DNA of 35,925 nt from CSSed11-175R1 sp041685735. Lineage in GTDB: Bacteria > Actinomycetota > Nitriliruptoria > Nitriliruptorales > Nitriliruptoraceae. The position numbers and the translations under genes are program-made. Shown piece by piece: positions 1-6,058 of this stretch (the first letter of the stretch is position 1; each line of letters opens with the position of its first letter). The notes under the pieces were generated by a model, which saw only the letters and a program-made list of their open reading frames with translations, did not search any database and was not told where the DNA came from. The stretch covers positions 1 through 35,925 of the forward strand of contig JAWLFE010000031.1 in assembly GCA_041685735.1 (NCBI GenBank), written 5' to 3'.

Positions 1-261
1 GACGGACGCTCCAACGGATGACATCCGAGCCTCACTGTCCCACCTGTCGCGCTCGCGGATCGCAGGTCGCACAGGCAGCGTCAGCGACCAAGCCGAGCGC
101 GATGAGTCAACGAACGCAGCCGCCGGCACGCCGCGCAGCCGGCACTGACTTGACGGATCGACGCGACGGATCGGCGCGACAACGGGAAGAACCCGGTTCG
201 CCGGTACGTTCTCAACCTGCCGGCCGGACAGGCCCGCGACACCCCGACCGGAACCGATCCC
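1..261. other. Region upstream of lgt; possible 3' end of an unidentified gene
   Basis: No complete gene is recognised here. A plus-strand frame entering at position 2 stays open for 48 codons to a TGA at 146-148 and could be the C-terminal tail of an unidentified gene. It is hydrophilic, shows no motif and could be chance. After it, 152-177 holds an imperfect 13-base tandem repeat of the type gacggatcgacgc / gacggatcggcgc. I see no convincing -35/-10 pair for lgt, and only a weak GGA-type ribosome site before its ATG. Confidence 0.25.
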
Positions 262-1266
262 ATGCTGCCGTTGGCCCAGATCCCCACACCCCCGTTCTCC
301 GGCATCCCGCTCGGACCGTTGGACCTGCGGATGTACGGGCTGGTCATCGCCATCGGCGCGTTCCTCGCGCTGCGCATGGTCGTGTCCCGCTACGAGGAGT
401 ACGGCGGCGACCCGCAGCTGGCGGAGAAGACCGGCCTGGTGGGCCTCGGGGCCGGGTTCCTCGGTGGACGCATCGGCTACATCATCCCCCGGTTCCTGTT
501 CGACGGCGCGCACGGCGACGCCTACATCGGTCGCCCGCTCGATGTGCTGGCGATCTGGCAGGGAGGCCTCGCGTTCTTCGGTGGCCTGGTCGGCGGGATC
601 CTCGGTGTCATCATCTACGTCCGGATCAAGGATGCCGGCCTCCCGGAGATGGCGGATGCCATGGCCCCGGCGCTGCCGTTGGCGCAGGCGTTCGGCCGTT
701 GGGGCAACTACTTCAACCAGGAACTCTTCGGCCGTCCGACCGATCTGCCGTGGGCGTTGCAGGTCGATCCGGGCCCGGCCGAGCGTGCTGGCTTCCCCGG
801 TGAGACGACCTTCCACCCGACCTTCCTCTACGAGTCGCTCTGGAACCTCGGGCTGGTCGGTGTGATCCTGTGGCTCGACCGCGCCGGAGTGCTGCGCCGC
901 CGCGGATCGCTGATCTTCGTCTACCTGATCGGCTACGGGATCGGCCGCGGGTGGATCGAGGCGCTGCGCGTCGACACCTTCCAGCGGTACCCCGCGGACT
1001 GGGGCTGGGTCGATTGGGGCCTGTCACGCAACAACTGGGTGGCGATCCTGGTGGTGCTCATCGGGGCGATCGGACTGTGGTGGTGGGAGACGCGCGGCAC
1101 GGGCGCGCTCCTGCGCGAACCCCGTACCGACGACGCCCCGGACGCCGACCCGCGGGACGATGGGCCCGACACATCGCAGGCCGACGAGGCCGATACGGCG
1201 CAGGCCGACGAGCCCGACACCGCCGACCCCCGGGACGACCCGTCCGACGAGCCCCGCTCCAGATGA
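262..1266 (+). CDS. lgt: Prolipoprotein diacylglyceryl transferase
   Basis: Transfers the diacylglyceryl group of phosphatidylglycerol to the lipobox cysteine of prolipoproteins, the first step of lipoprotein maturation in the membrane. The 334-residue product has the family's N-terminal pattern (a short Pro-rich start, then PLDLRMYGLVIAIGA), several hydrophobic segments, and the Lgt signature GRWGNYFNQELFGRPTDLPW near residues 152-171. The WVAILVVLIGAIGLWWW segment near 255-275 is the last membrane helix. The final 60 residues are an acidic Asp/Ala/Pro-rich tail with repeated ADEADTAQADEPDTAD-like units, probably cytoplasmic and disordered. ATG at 262 gives the usual N-terminus. A partner substrate is present in the window: the beta-helix lipoprotein at 6059-8104 has a lipobox. 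The gene ends 4 bases from the convergent ligase-D-type gene. Confidence 0.95.
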   Translation: MLPLAQIPTPPFSGIPLGPLDLRMYGLVIAIGAFLALRMVVSRYEEYGGDPQLAEKTGLVGLGAGFLGGRIGYIIPRFLFDGAHGDAYIGRPLDVLAIWQGGLAFFGGLVGGILGVIIYVRIKDAGLPEMADAMAPALPLAQAFGRWGNYFNQELFGRPTDLPWALQVDPGPAERAGFPGETTFHPTFLYESLWNLGLVGVILWLDRAGVLRRRGSLIFVYLIGYGIGRGWIEALRVDTFQRYPADWGWVDWGLSRNNWVAILVVLIGAIGLWWWETRGTGALLREPRTDDAPDADPRDDGPDTSQADEADTAQADEPDTADPRDDPSDEPRSR

Positions 1267-1270
1267 CCGA

Positions 1271-2341
1271 CTACTCCGGGTCCGCCGCGCGCGACGGCGG
1301 CACCCGGGTCGGTTCGTTCGGGAACTTCGGGTAGTGCGGTGGCAGCGGCAGGTCCTCGAGTCCCGCGTCGCGGTCCCGTGCCGAGAGGTCCAAGAGCCCG
1401 CCGAGGTCGTAGGAGATGTCGTCCAGCGCGGCCAGCGGATCACCGCGGTCACGCAGCAAGCCCGGCACCGTCGTGATCGTCGCATCCGCCGGATCGACGT
1501 CGTCGAGTTCGTCCCAGGTGACCGGCAGCGACACGCGCGCGTCGGGTCGCCCGCGGACCGCGTAGGCACTGGCGGTGGTGCGGTCCCACAGGTTCTGGTT
1601 GTAGTCCAGGAACACCGATCCGGCAGGCCGCTCCTCCTTCCACCACGACGCCGATGCGAGGTCCGGCAGCCGTCGTTCGACCTCGCGCGACAACGCGACG
1701 GCGGCGGCGCGCACGTCGATGTAGGGTCGCGGTTGGATGCGCACCAGCACGTGGGCCCCGGTCGAGCCGGAGGTCTTGACGAACCCGGTGATCCCGTGCT
1801 CGTCGAGGACCTCGCGGACCGTCTGGGCGACCCGGACGACCGCTGACCAGGGTGCGTCGGCCATGGGGTCGAGGTCGATGCGCAGCTCGTCCGGATCGTC
1901 GGGCAACGCGACCGGTCCGTCGTCCTGCCCGTCACCGTCGCCGTCGGTGTCGCCGTCGGGGACCGGGGGATCCAGGCGCAAGGACCACGGGTGCACCGTG
2001 ATGGCCCCGAGGTTGACCGCCCACAACACGTCCGCGATCGATGCCGGGCACAGCTCCTCGGCGGTCCGGCCCGAGCCGAACGTCACCCGTGCTGTCCGTA
2101 GCCAGTCCGGTCGTGCGTCCGGCACGCGCTTCTGCATGAAGCTCTTGCCACCGACCCCGTTCGGGTAGCGCTTGAGGTTGCAGGGCCGTCCGAGGCAGTG
2201 CGGCAGGACGGACGCAGCGACGTCGAGGTAGTACTCGACGACGTCCAGCTTGGTCAGTCCCGCGTCGGGGAAGATGACCTTGTCAGGCGAGCTGATGCGG
2301 ACCGTCCGCCCGTCGACCTCCCGCTCGATCGCCGTCGCCAT
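1271..2341 (-). CDS. LigD-type primase-polymerase domain protein (stand-alone)
   Basis: Archaeo-eukaryotic primase-family polymerase of the LigD type, which in non-homologous end joining adds nucleotides at DNA breaks. The 356-residue product has the metal-binding D156-L157-D158, the SGSTGAHVLV motif at 191-200, NLGAITVHPW with H117, and a third acidic site in VFLDYNQN (D246). It has the length of a free-standing polymerase domain. No ligase or phosphoesterase domain is attached and no Ku gene is in the window. The start is ATG at 2341, where family similarity begins with MATAIEREVDGR; the frame is open further upstream but reads as low-complexity non-homologous sequence. An Asp/Gly-rich insert near residues 127-150 lies just before the catalytic DLD. 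It converges on lgt with a 4-base gap. Role in repair is inferred from family. Confidence 0.9.
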   Translation of the reverse strand: MATAIEREVDGRTVRISSPDKVIFPDAGLTKLDVVEYYLDVAASVLPHCLGRPCNLKRYPNGVGGKSFMQKRVPDARPDWLRTARVTFGSGRTAEELCPASIADVLWAVNLGAITVHPWSLRLDPPVPDGDTDGDGDGQDDGPVALPDDPDELRIDLDPMADAPWSAVVRVAQTVREVLDEHGITGFVKTSGSTGAHVLVRIQPRPYIDVRAAAVALSREVERRLPDLASASWWKEERPAGSVFLDYNQNLWDRTTASAYAVRGRPDARVSLPVTWDELDDVDPADATITTVPGLLRDRGDPLAALDDISYDLGGLLDLSARDRDAGLEDLPLPPHYPKFPNEPTRVPPSRAADPE

Positions 2342-2450
2342 GAGCTGCCTGCTTTCCCGGGCCCGATCCTGCCCCCCTCGCGGCGGGACCGATGGGCCGT
2401 CGCAGCAGCCTAGGTGGCCACGCCAGGAGGTGGCTCGAACCGCTCGGGCC

Positions 2451-2530
2451 CCACCGGGTTCTCCACAGCTCCGGGTCCACCGGGCTCCCCTCAACTCCGG
2501 GGTCCACCAGGTTCTCCACAGCTTCCGGAT
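2451..2530. repeat. Three imperfect 26-27 base tandem repeats before the HNH gene
   Basis: Three copies begin at 2451, 2477 and 2504, each of the form ccaccgggttctccacagct followed by ccgg(g). Copies 1 and 3 are closest; copy 2 differs mainly in the middle. Copies 1 and 3 contain ttctccaca, one base from the DnaA-box consensus TTATCCACA. The array lies 40 bases upstream of the HNH gene start in the 228-base gap after the polymerase gene. Function unknown. Confidence 0.6.
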
Positions 2531-2569
2531 CGGGCAGCCAGATGTCACAGGAGGATGGCACGATGCACC

Positions 2570-4030
2570 ATGTTCACCACCGACGACCGCGCTCCCGACC
2601 GGGGTCCCGTCTGCGCCGCGGACCCGGCCCTTGAGCGCTCCGCCATCGGGGATCCGGACGAGCTGACCGACCTGCCGTCGCTCGACCTCCCGATACTCGA
2701 CGAGGTGCCACTGCTCGGTGCGGCCATGGCCGCCGCGCGACGCATCGACCGCGATGTCGCAACCCTCCTCGATGCGCTCCTCACGCTCCAGGATCACGAT
2801 GTCGCAGAGGCCATCACCGGGATCCCGTTGGAACAGTGGCTGTCCATCGCCGGCCGCCGGACCGCGTCGGACCGCCGCATGCTGCTGACCGCCTGCGACG
2901 CGCTGCGCCGGTTGCCGAGCCTGCGGTCTGCGTTCGTCCAGTCGGCCGAGGTGTCGTGGGCGCAGGTCCGAGCCGTCGCACTGATGGTCGAACGTGTCCC
3001 ACGCCGGTTCGACGGCCTCATCGACGGGGAGCTCGCTCGCACCATCGAGGCCTGCCGCGGTGATGAACCGGATGTCCTGACGCAGGCCGTCTCACGGGCG
3101 GTCCGCTCCCTGGATCCGGAACCGACCCGGGCGACGCAGGATGCCGCCGAACGCGACGAGTTCGTGGCCCTCCAGCCTCGGCTCGACGGCAGCGGCGGAC
3201 GCCTCTTCGGTGAACTCGGACCGCTCGGGTTCGCGACCGTGGATGCCGCGCTCACCCCGGCCCGTGGCACCGCGGCTGACCCCACAACGGCAGACGGCGA
3301 TCCTGACCGCTCCGAGAGTGGATCGGACGATGCGCCCCACGGGTTCAGAACCGCGGGCCGCCAGCGCGCCCGCCGCCTGATCGACCTGTGCGACCGCGGT
3401 CTCGGCGACGCTGCAGGGACACCCGGAGCGTCCGCGCCCGGAGCGTCGGCGCCCGGAGCGTCGGCGCCTGGAGTGGACGGAGCGGCCCCACCCGCGTCGG
3501 CCCCGCAGGGCTCACGCCCCCAGCTCCTGGTACGGCTCGACCTCGACACGTTGCTCGATCGCGACCGACTGCCGGCCGAGCTGCTCACGAAGCTCACCGG
3601 CGGCAAGCTGTGGCTCGACGGAGTGACGGCACGTCGTCTGGCCGACGCCCGTGGCGCCGACCTGCGCGCCGTCGTGCTCGACCGGACGGGACGGGTCGTC
3701 GGCGTCGGTCGTCGGACCCGGATCGCTCCCGGTTGGCTGCGCGATGCGACGCTCGCACTCCACGACACCTGCAGTCATCCGGGCTGCCAGATCGCGGCAC
3801 GACGCTGCGACGTCGACCACGCCCGCCCCTGGTTCCCGGTCCATCGTGACCGACCGGCCGGACGCACCGACGTCGATCAACTGGCGCCGGTCTGTCGCCA
3901 TCACAACCATCGCAAGGAGGCGGACGGCTGGCGTGTGGAGCAGGACGCCGATGGAACCCGCCGATGGCACCATCCACGCAGCGGACTCACCACGACCACA
4001 CGCCCCGCGACCTGGCGCGCACCGCCGTAA
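2570..4030 (+). CDS. DUF222 / HNH endonuclease domain protein (13E12 family)
   Basis: Large actinobacterial family with an N-terminal helical DUF222 region and a C-terminal HNH nuclease; the biological role is not established, though multiple copies per genome are common. The 486-residue product has DUF222-like helices over about residues 45-230, a low-complexity linker with GASAP repeats near 286-300, and an HNH region near 405-460 with paired cysteines (CSHPGC), the first His in CDVDHARPW and the final motif LAPVCRHHNHRKE. ATG at 2570 was chosen because AGGAGG at 2549-2554 abuts the in-frame ATG at 2555 with no spacing; even so the 15-base spacing is long. No stop or frameshift interrupts it, so it looks intact. 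Presence beside a LigD-type polymerase is suggestive, but no functional link can be shown. Confidence 0.9.
   Translation: MFTTDDRAPDRGPVCAADPALERSAIGDPDELTDLPSLDLPILDEVPLLGAAMAAARRIDRDVATLLDALLTLQDHDVAEAITGIPLEQWLSIAGRRTASDRRMLLTACDALRRLPSLRSAFVQSAEVSWAQVRAVALMVERVPRRFDGLIDGELARTIEACRGDEPDVLTQAVSRAVRSLDPEPTRATQDAAERDEFVALQPRLDGSGGRLFGELGPLGFATVDAALTPARGTAADPTTADGDPDRSESGSDDAPHGFRTAGRQRARRLIDLCDRGLGDAAGTPGASAPGASAPGASAPGVDGAAPPASAPQGSRPQLLVRLDLDTLLDRDRLPAELLTKLTGGKLWLDGVTARRLADARGADLRAVVLDRTGRVVGVGRRTRIAPGWLRDATLALHDTCSHPGCQIAARRCDVDHARPWFPVHRDRPAGRTDVDQLAPVCRHHNHRKEADGWRVEQDADGTRRWHHPRSGLTTTTRPATWRAPP
3425..3469 (+). repeat. 15-base tandem repeat, three copies, coding for GASAP
   Basis: Three near-identical units (ggagcgtcggcgccc with one change in units 1 and 3) encode GASAP three times in the linker between the DUF222 and HNH parts of the nuclease. 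Units are in frame, so copy number change would alter linker length without breaking the gene. Confidence 0.8.
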
Positions 4031-4072
4031 CCTGCTCGTCGCAACCCGGTTGCGGAGCAGGAGTCGCTGGCC

Positions 4073-4507
4073 ATGCCCCACACGATGTCCGACGATGAAC
4101 GGCGTGCCTTCCTGCTCGCGCCCGGGCGGACCGGCCACCTCGCCACCGTCCGCGAGGATGGACGTGCACACGTCGCGCCGATCTGGTTCACGCTGGATGG
4201 CGACGACGTGCTGTTCAACACCGGCGCGGACACGGTCAAGGGCCGCAACCTCCAGCGGACCGGCCGTGCCGCGCTGTCGGTCGACCTGCCGGTCCACCCC
4301 TACGGGTTCGTGCACCTCGAAGGCCCCGTCCACCTCGATGACGACCCTGCGGGCTTCCGCCCGTGGGCGCGGACCATCGCGGCGCGGTACGTCCCCCACG
4401 ACGAGGTCGACGCCTACGCGGATCGCAACGCCGTCCCCGGGGAACTCCTGGTCCGCCTGACCCCGCAGACGGTGGTCGCCGTCAACGACCTCGCCGGGTG
4501 GGACTGA
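4073..4507 (+). CDS. PPOX-class F420/flavin-dependent oxidoreductase
   Basis: Split-barrel flavin- or F420-binding protein of the pyridoxamine-phosphate-oxidase-like superfamily, similar to the actinobacterial group that uses coenzyme F420. The 144-residue product opens with the family pattern LLAPGRTGHLATVREDGRAH, followed by VAPIWFTLDGDDVLFNT and NLQRTGRAALSV, strands that form the cofactor barrel. Length is typical. ATG at 4073 follows AGGAG (4059-4063) with good spacing; a second ATG four codons on is possible. It begins 43 bases after the HNH gene on the same strand and may share its transcript. The substrate cannot be read from the sequence. Confidence 0.85.
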   Translation: MPHTMSDDERRAFLLAPGRTGHLATVREDGRAHVAPIWFTLDGDDVLFNTGADTVKGRNLQRTGRAALSVDLPVHPYGFVHLEGPVHLDDDPAGFRPWARTIAARYVPHDEVDAYADRNAVPGELLVRLTPQTVVAVNDLAGWD

Positions 4508-4536
4508 CCGGACCGGACGGGCACGGGCCGGATGCG

Positions 4537-4567
4537 CACGGACCGGGCCGGACGGGCACGGTCCGTG
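4537..4567. terminator. Inverted repeat between convergent genes
   Basis: A perfect 9-base stem, cacggaccg at 4537-4545 pairing with cggtccgtg at 4559-4567, with a 13-base loop. It fills the gap between the PPOX gene (ending 4507) and the multicopper oxidase gene (ending 4568), so it could stop transcription from both sides. No T-run is present, as is common in GC-rich actinobacteria. Confidence 0.6.
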
Positions 4568-5713
4568 TCAGATGGCGGCGAACCAACCCATCGCGCCCTT
4601 GTCGGCCAGGTGGTGCTGGTGGGGGTGGAACATGTAGCGACCGGGCTCGGGGAGCGTGAACTCGAGGATCGCCCGCTCCCCCTGGCCGAGCGTGATCGTG
4701 TCGGTGTGCTCGTGGGCTTCCAAGGACGTGCCCGACCGGATCACGTCGAAGGTCTGGGCATGGAGATGGAAGGAGCCGACAGGTTCGTGTTCAAGCATGT
4801 TCAACAGGTAGACGCGCACCGGCTCCCCCGCCGGCACCTTGATCGGGTAGGTGTGGAAGAATCCGGCGATCCCGTTCCAGCAGACCAGTTCGTTGCGTCC
4901 GTCCCCGTTGACATCCCACCCGCCGAGGATCAACGCGACCTCGTGGGCCTCCGGACGACCGCCGGGCGGGTCGACGATCATCGCGCCGTAGAGTCCCCGC
5001 CCCACGTGTTCGGCCAGTGGCGCCGTGTGGCAGTGGTAGGGGTGGAGCCCGAAGGGTTCGGCGACCACCTCGTAGGTGAAGTCCGCTCCTGGTGGGATCG
5101 GCTCCCACCCGTCCATCTGCGGGCTGTGTCGTCCGTGCAGGTGGACGTTGTGCGCGTGCGACGTGCGGTTGGCCAGGTGGAGGTGCAGCGCGTCACCCTC
5201 GGTCGCGCGGATGATCGGACCGGGAACGGTTCCGTCGTAGGTCCAGGCGTCGACGACCACACCGTCACCGACCTCGACCTGTCGCTGGGTGACCGACAGG
5301 TCGTAGGAGCGCGTCACCCCCTGGCGACCGTCGAAGGGAGCGGGCCGGGTCACCGCGGCGAGGGAATCCTCGCGGAGACCCGGTGGGGGCGCCGCCGCGT
5401 GGCCGTACGGGCCCGGCTGCGCGTTGTTGGTCGAGGCGACCAGACCCCCGCCGATGTAGCGCTCGTGTGACACATCCGACGCCACATGGCGAGGGGGGAT
5501 CAACTCGTGGCCCACCAGACCGCCCCCGAGCACCGCGACCCCGGAGTAGCCGGCCCGCCGCAGGATGTCCCGGCGGCTGAGGGACGTGGTGCCCGGGTCG
5601 TCCTGGCGGCGGTCCGCCGACCGCTCGGCGGCGGTTCGATCATCCACCGACGGACCCTCCGACGGTTCGGTGGGAGGCGGGCCCTCCGGTGGGTCGGGAG
5701 GCGGGCCGTCCAT
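4568..5713 (-). CDS. Tat-exported two-domain multicopper oxidase
   Basis: Predicted extracytoplasmic copper oxidase. The 381-residue product has a long Pro/Asp-rich N-terminus, then a twin-arginine signal (SRRDIL at 46-51 and a hydrophobic stretch to about 69). Cupredoxin domain 1 carries H188 and HLHG (H191, H193), then HPYHCH at 224-229 with C228 and H236 as type 1 ligands. Domain 2 carries SFHLH (H316, H318) and FHPHQHH (362-368), with no second cysteine site. This arrangement, with the type 1 copper in domain 1, recalls nitrite-reductase-like and two-domain oxidases. The expected axial Met aligns with Leu241. Its ATG shares one base with the stop of the small membrane protein gene (TGATG), implying coupled translation. 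Substrate unknown; laccase-like, metal-oxidising or nitrite-related activity are alternatives. Confidence 0.85.
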   Translation of the reverse strand: MDGPPPDPPEGPPPTEPSEGPSVDDRTAAERSADRRQDDPGTTSLSRRDILRRAGYSGVAVLGGGLVGHELIPPRHVASDVSHERYIGGGLVASTNNAQPGPYGHAAAPPPGLREDSLAAVTRPAPFDGRQGVTRSYDLSVTQRQVEVGDGVVVDAWTYDGTVPGPIIRATEGDALHLHLANRTSHAHNVHLHGRHSPQMDGWEPIPPGADFTYEVVAEPFGLHPYHCHTAPLAEHVGRGLYGAMIVDPPGGRPEAHEVALILGGWDVNGDGRNELVCWNGIAGFFHTYPIKVPAGEPVRVYLLNMLEHEPVGSFHLHAQTFDVIRSGTSLEAHEHTDTITLGQGERAILEFTLPEPGRYMFHPHQHHLADKGAMGWFAAI

Positions 5714-6015
5714 CAGCCGGCCGCCGAGAACCCGCCGGTGAGTACGGTCACGAGCAGGAACGCCACCACCCCGCCGCCGACGAACGTGACGGTCAGCCAC
5801 CGCGGCAACGACGAGCCCCCGACGAGGTAGCCCGCCGCGCCGACGACGGGGACGAACAGCACCCCGAGCGTCCACCCGACCGCCGGCCCCCGCCCGAGCG
5901 ACTCCTCGGTCGCGCGGCGGGCGATGTCCCACAGCGACAACGCCAACCACGCCGCCAGGATGGCGAACGGCAGCACCGTCGCGTAGAGACCCAGGAAGAC
6001 CTGCAGGGCACCCAT
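5713..6015 (-). CDS. Small PLDc_N-like membrane protein
   Basis: A 100-residue membrane protein with three hydrophobic segments (about residues 5-30, 47-68 and 73-95). Its core, with AWLALSLWDIARR, VGWTLGVLFVPVVGAAGYL and SLPRWL, resembles the phospholipase-D-nuclease N-terminal (PLDc_N) membrane module, but no PLD catalytic HKD motif is attached. The same layout forms the C-terminus of the protein encoded just upstream (6059-8104), so the two are probably paralogous modules. ATG at 6015 follows GGAG with good spacing. The gene lies 43 bases after the beta-helix gene and overlaps the oxidase start by one base. A role as membrane partner for the two copper proteins is inference. Confidence 0.75.
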   Translation of the reverse strand: MGALQVFLGLYATVLPFAILAAWLALSLWDIARRATEESLGRGPAVGWTLGVLFVPVVGAAGYLVGGSSLPRWLTVTFVGGGVVAFLLVTVLTGGFSAAG

Positions 6016-6058
6016 CAGCGCTCCGATCGTTCATCGAATCGTGCATCGAGCAGCATCG

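Noticed and set aside
2451..2530. CRISPR array
   Set aside because: Units are directly adjacent without spacers, imperfect and only three; no cas genes nearby.
2342..2797. N-terminal extension of the LigD polymerase gene to an upstream ATG
   Set aside because: The extension overlaps the HNH gene and the repeat array and has no homology features; the family start is MATAIEREVDGR at 2341.
2570..4030. Restriction-modification or phage-defence function for the HNH gene
   Set aside because: No methylase, helicase or other defence partner in the vicinity; DUF222-HNH copies are common and unassigned.
4568..5713. Copper nitrite reductase (nirK)
   Set aside because: Type 1 spacing and Leu axial residue differ, and no denitrification genes are near; kept as multicopper oxidase of unknown substrate.
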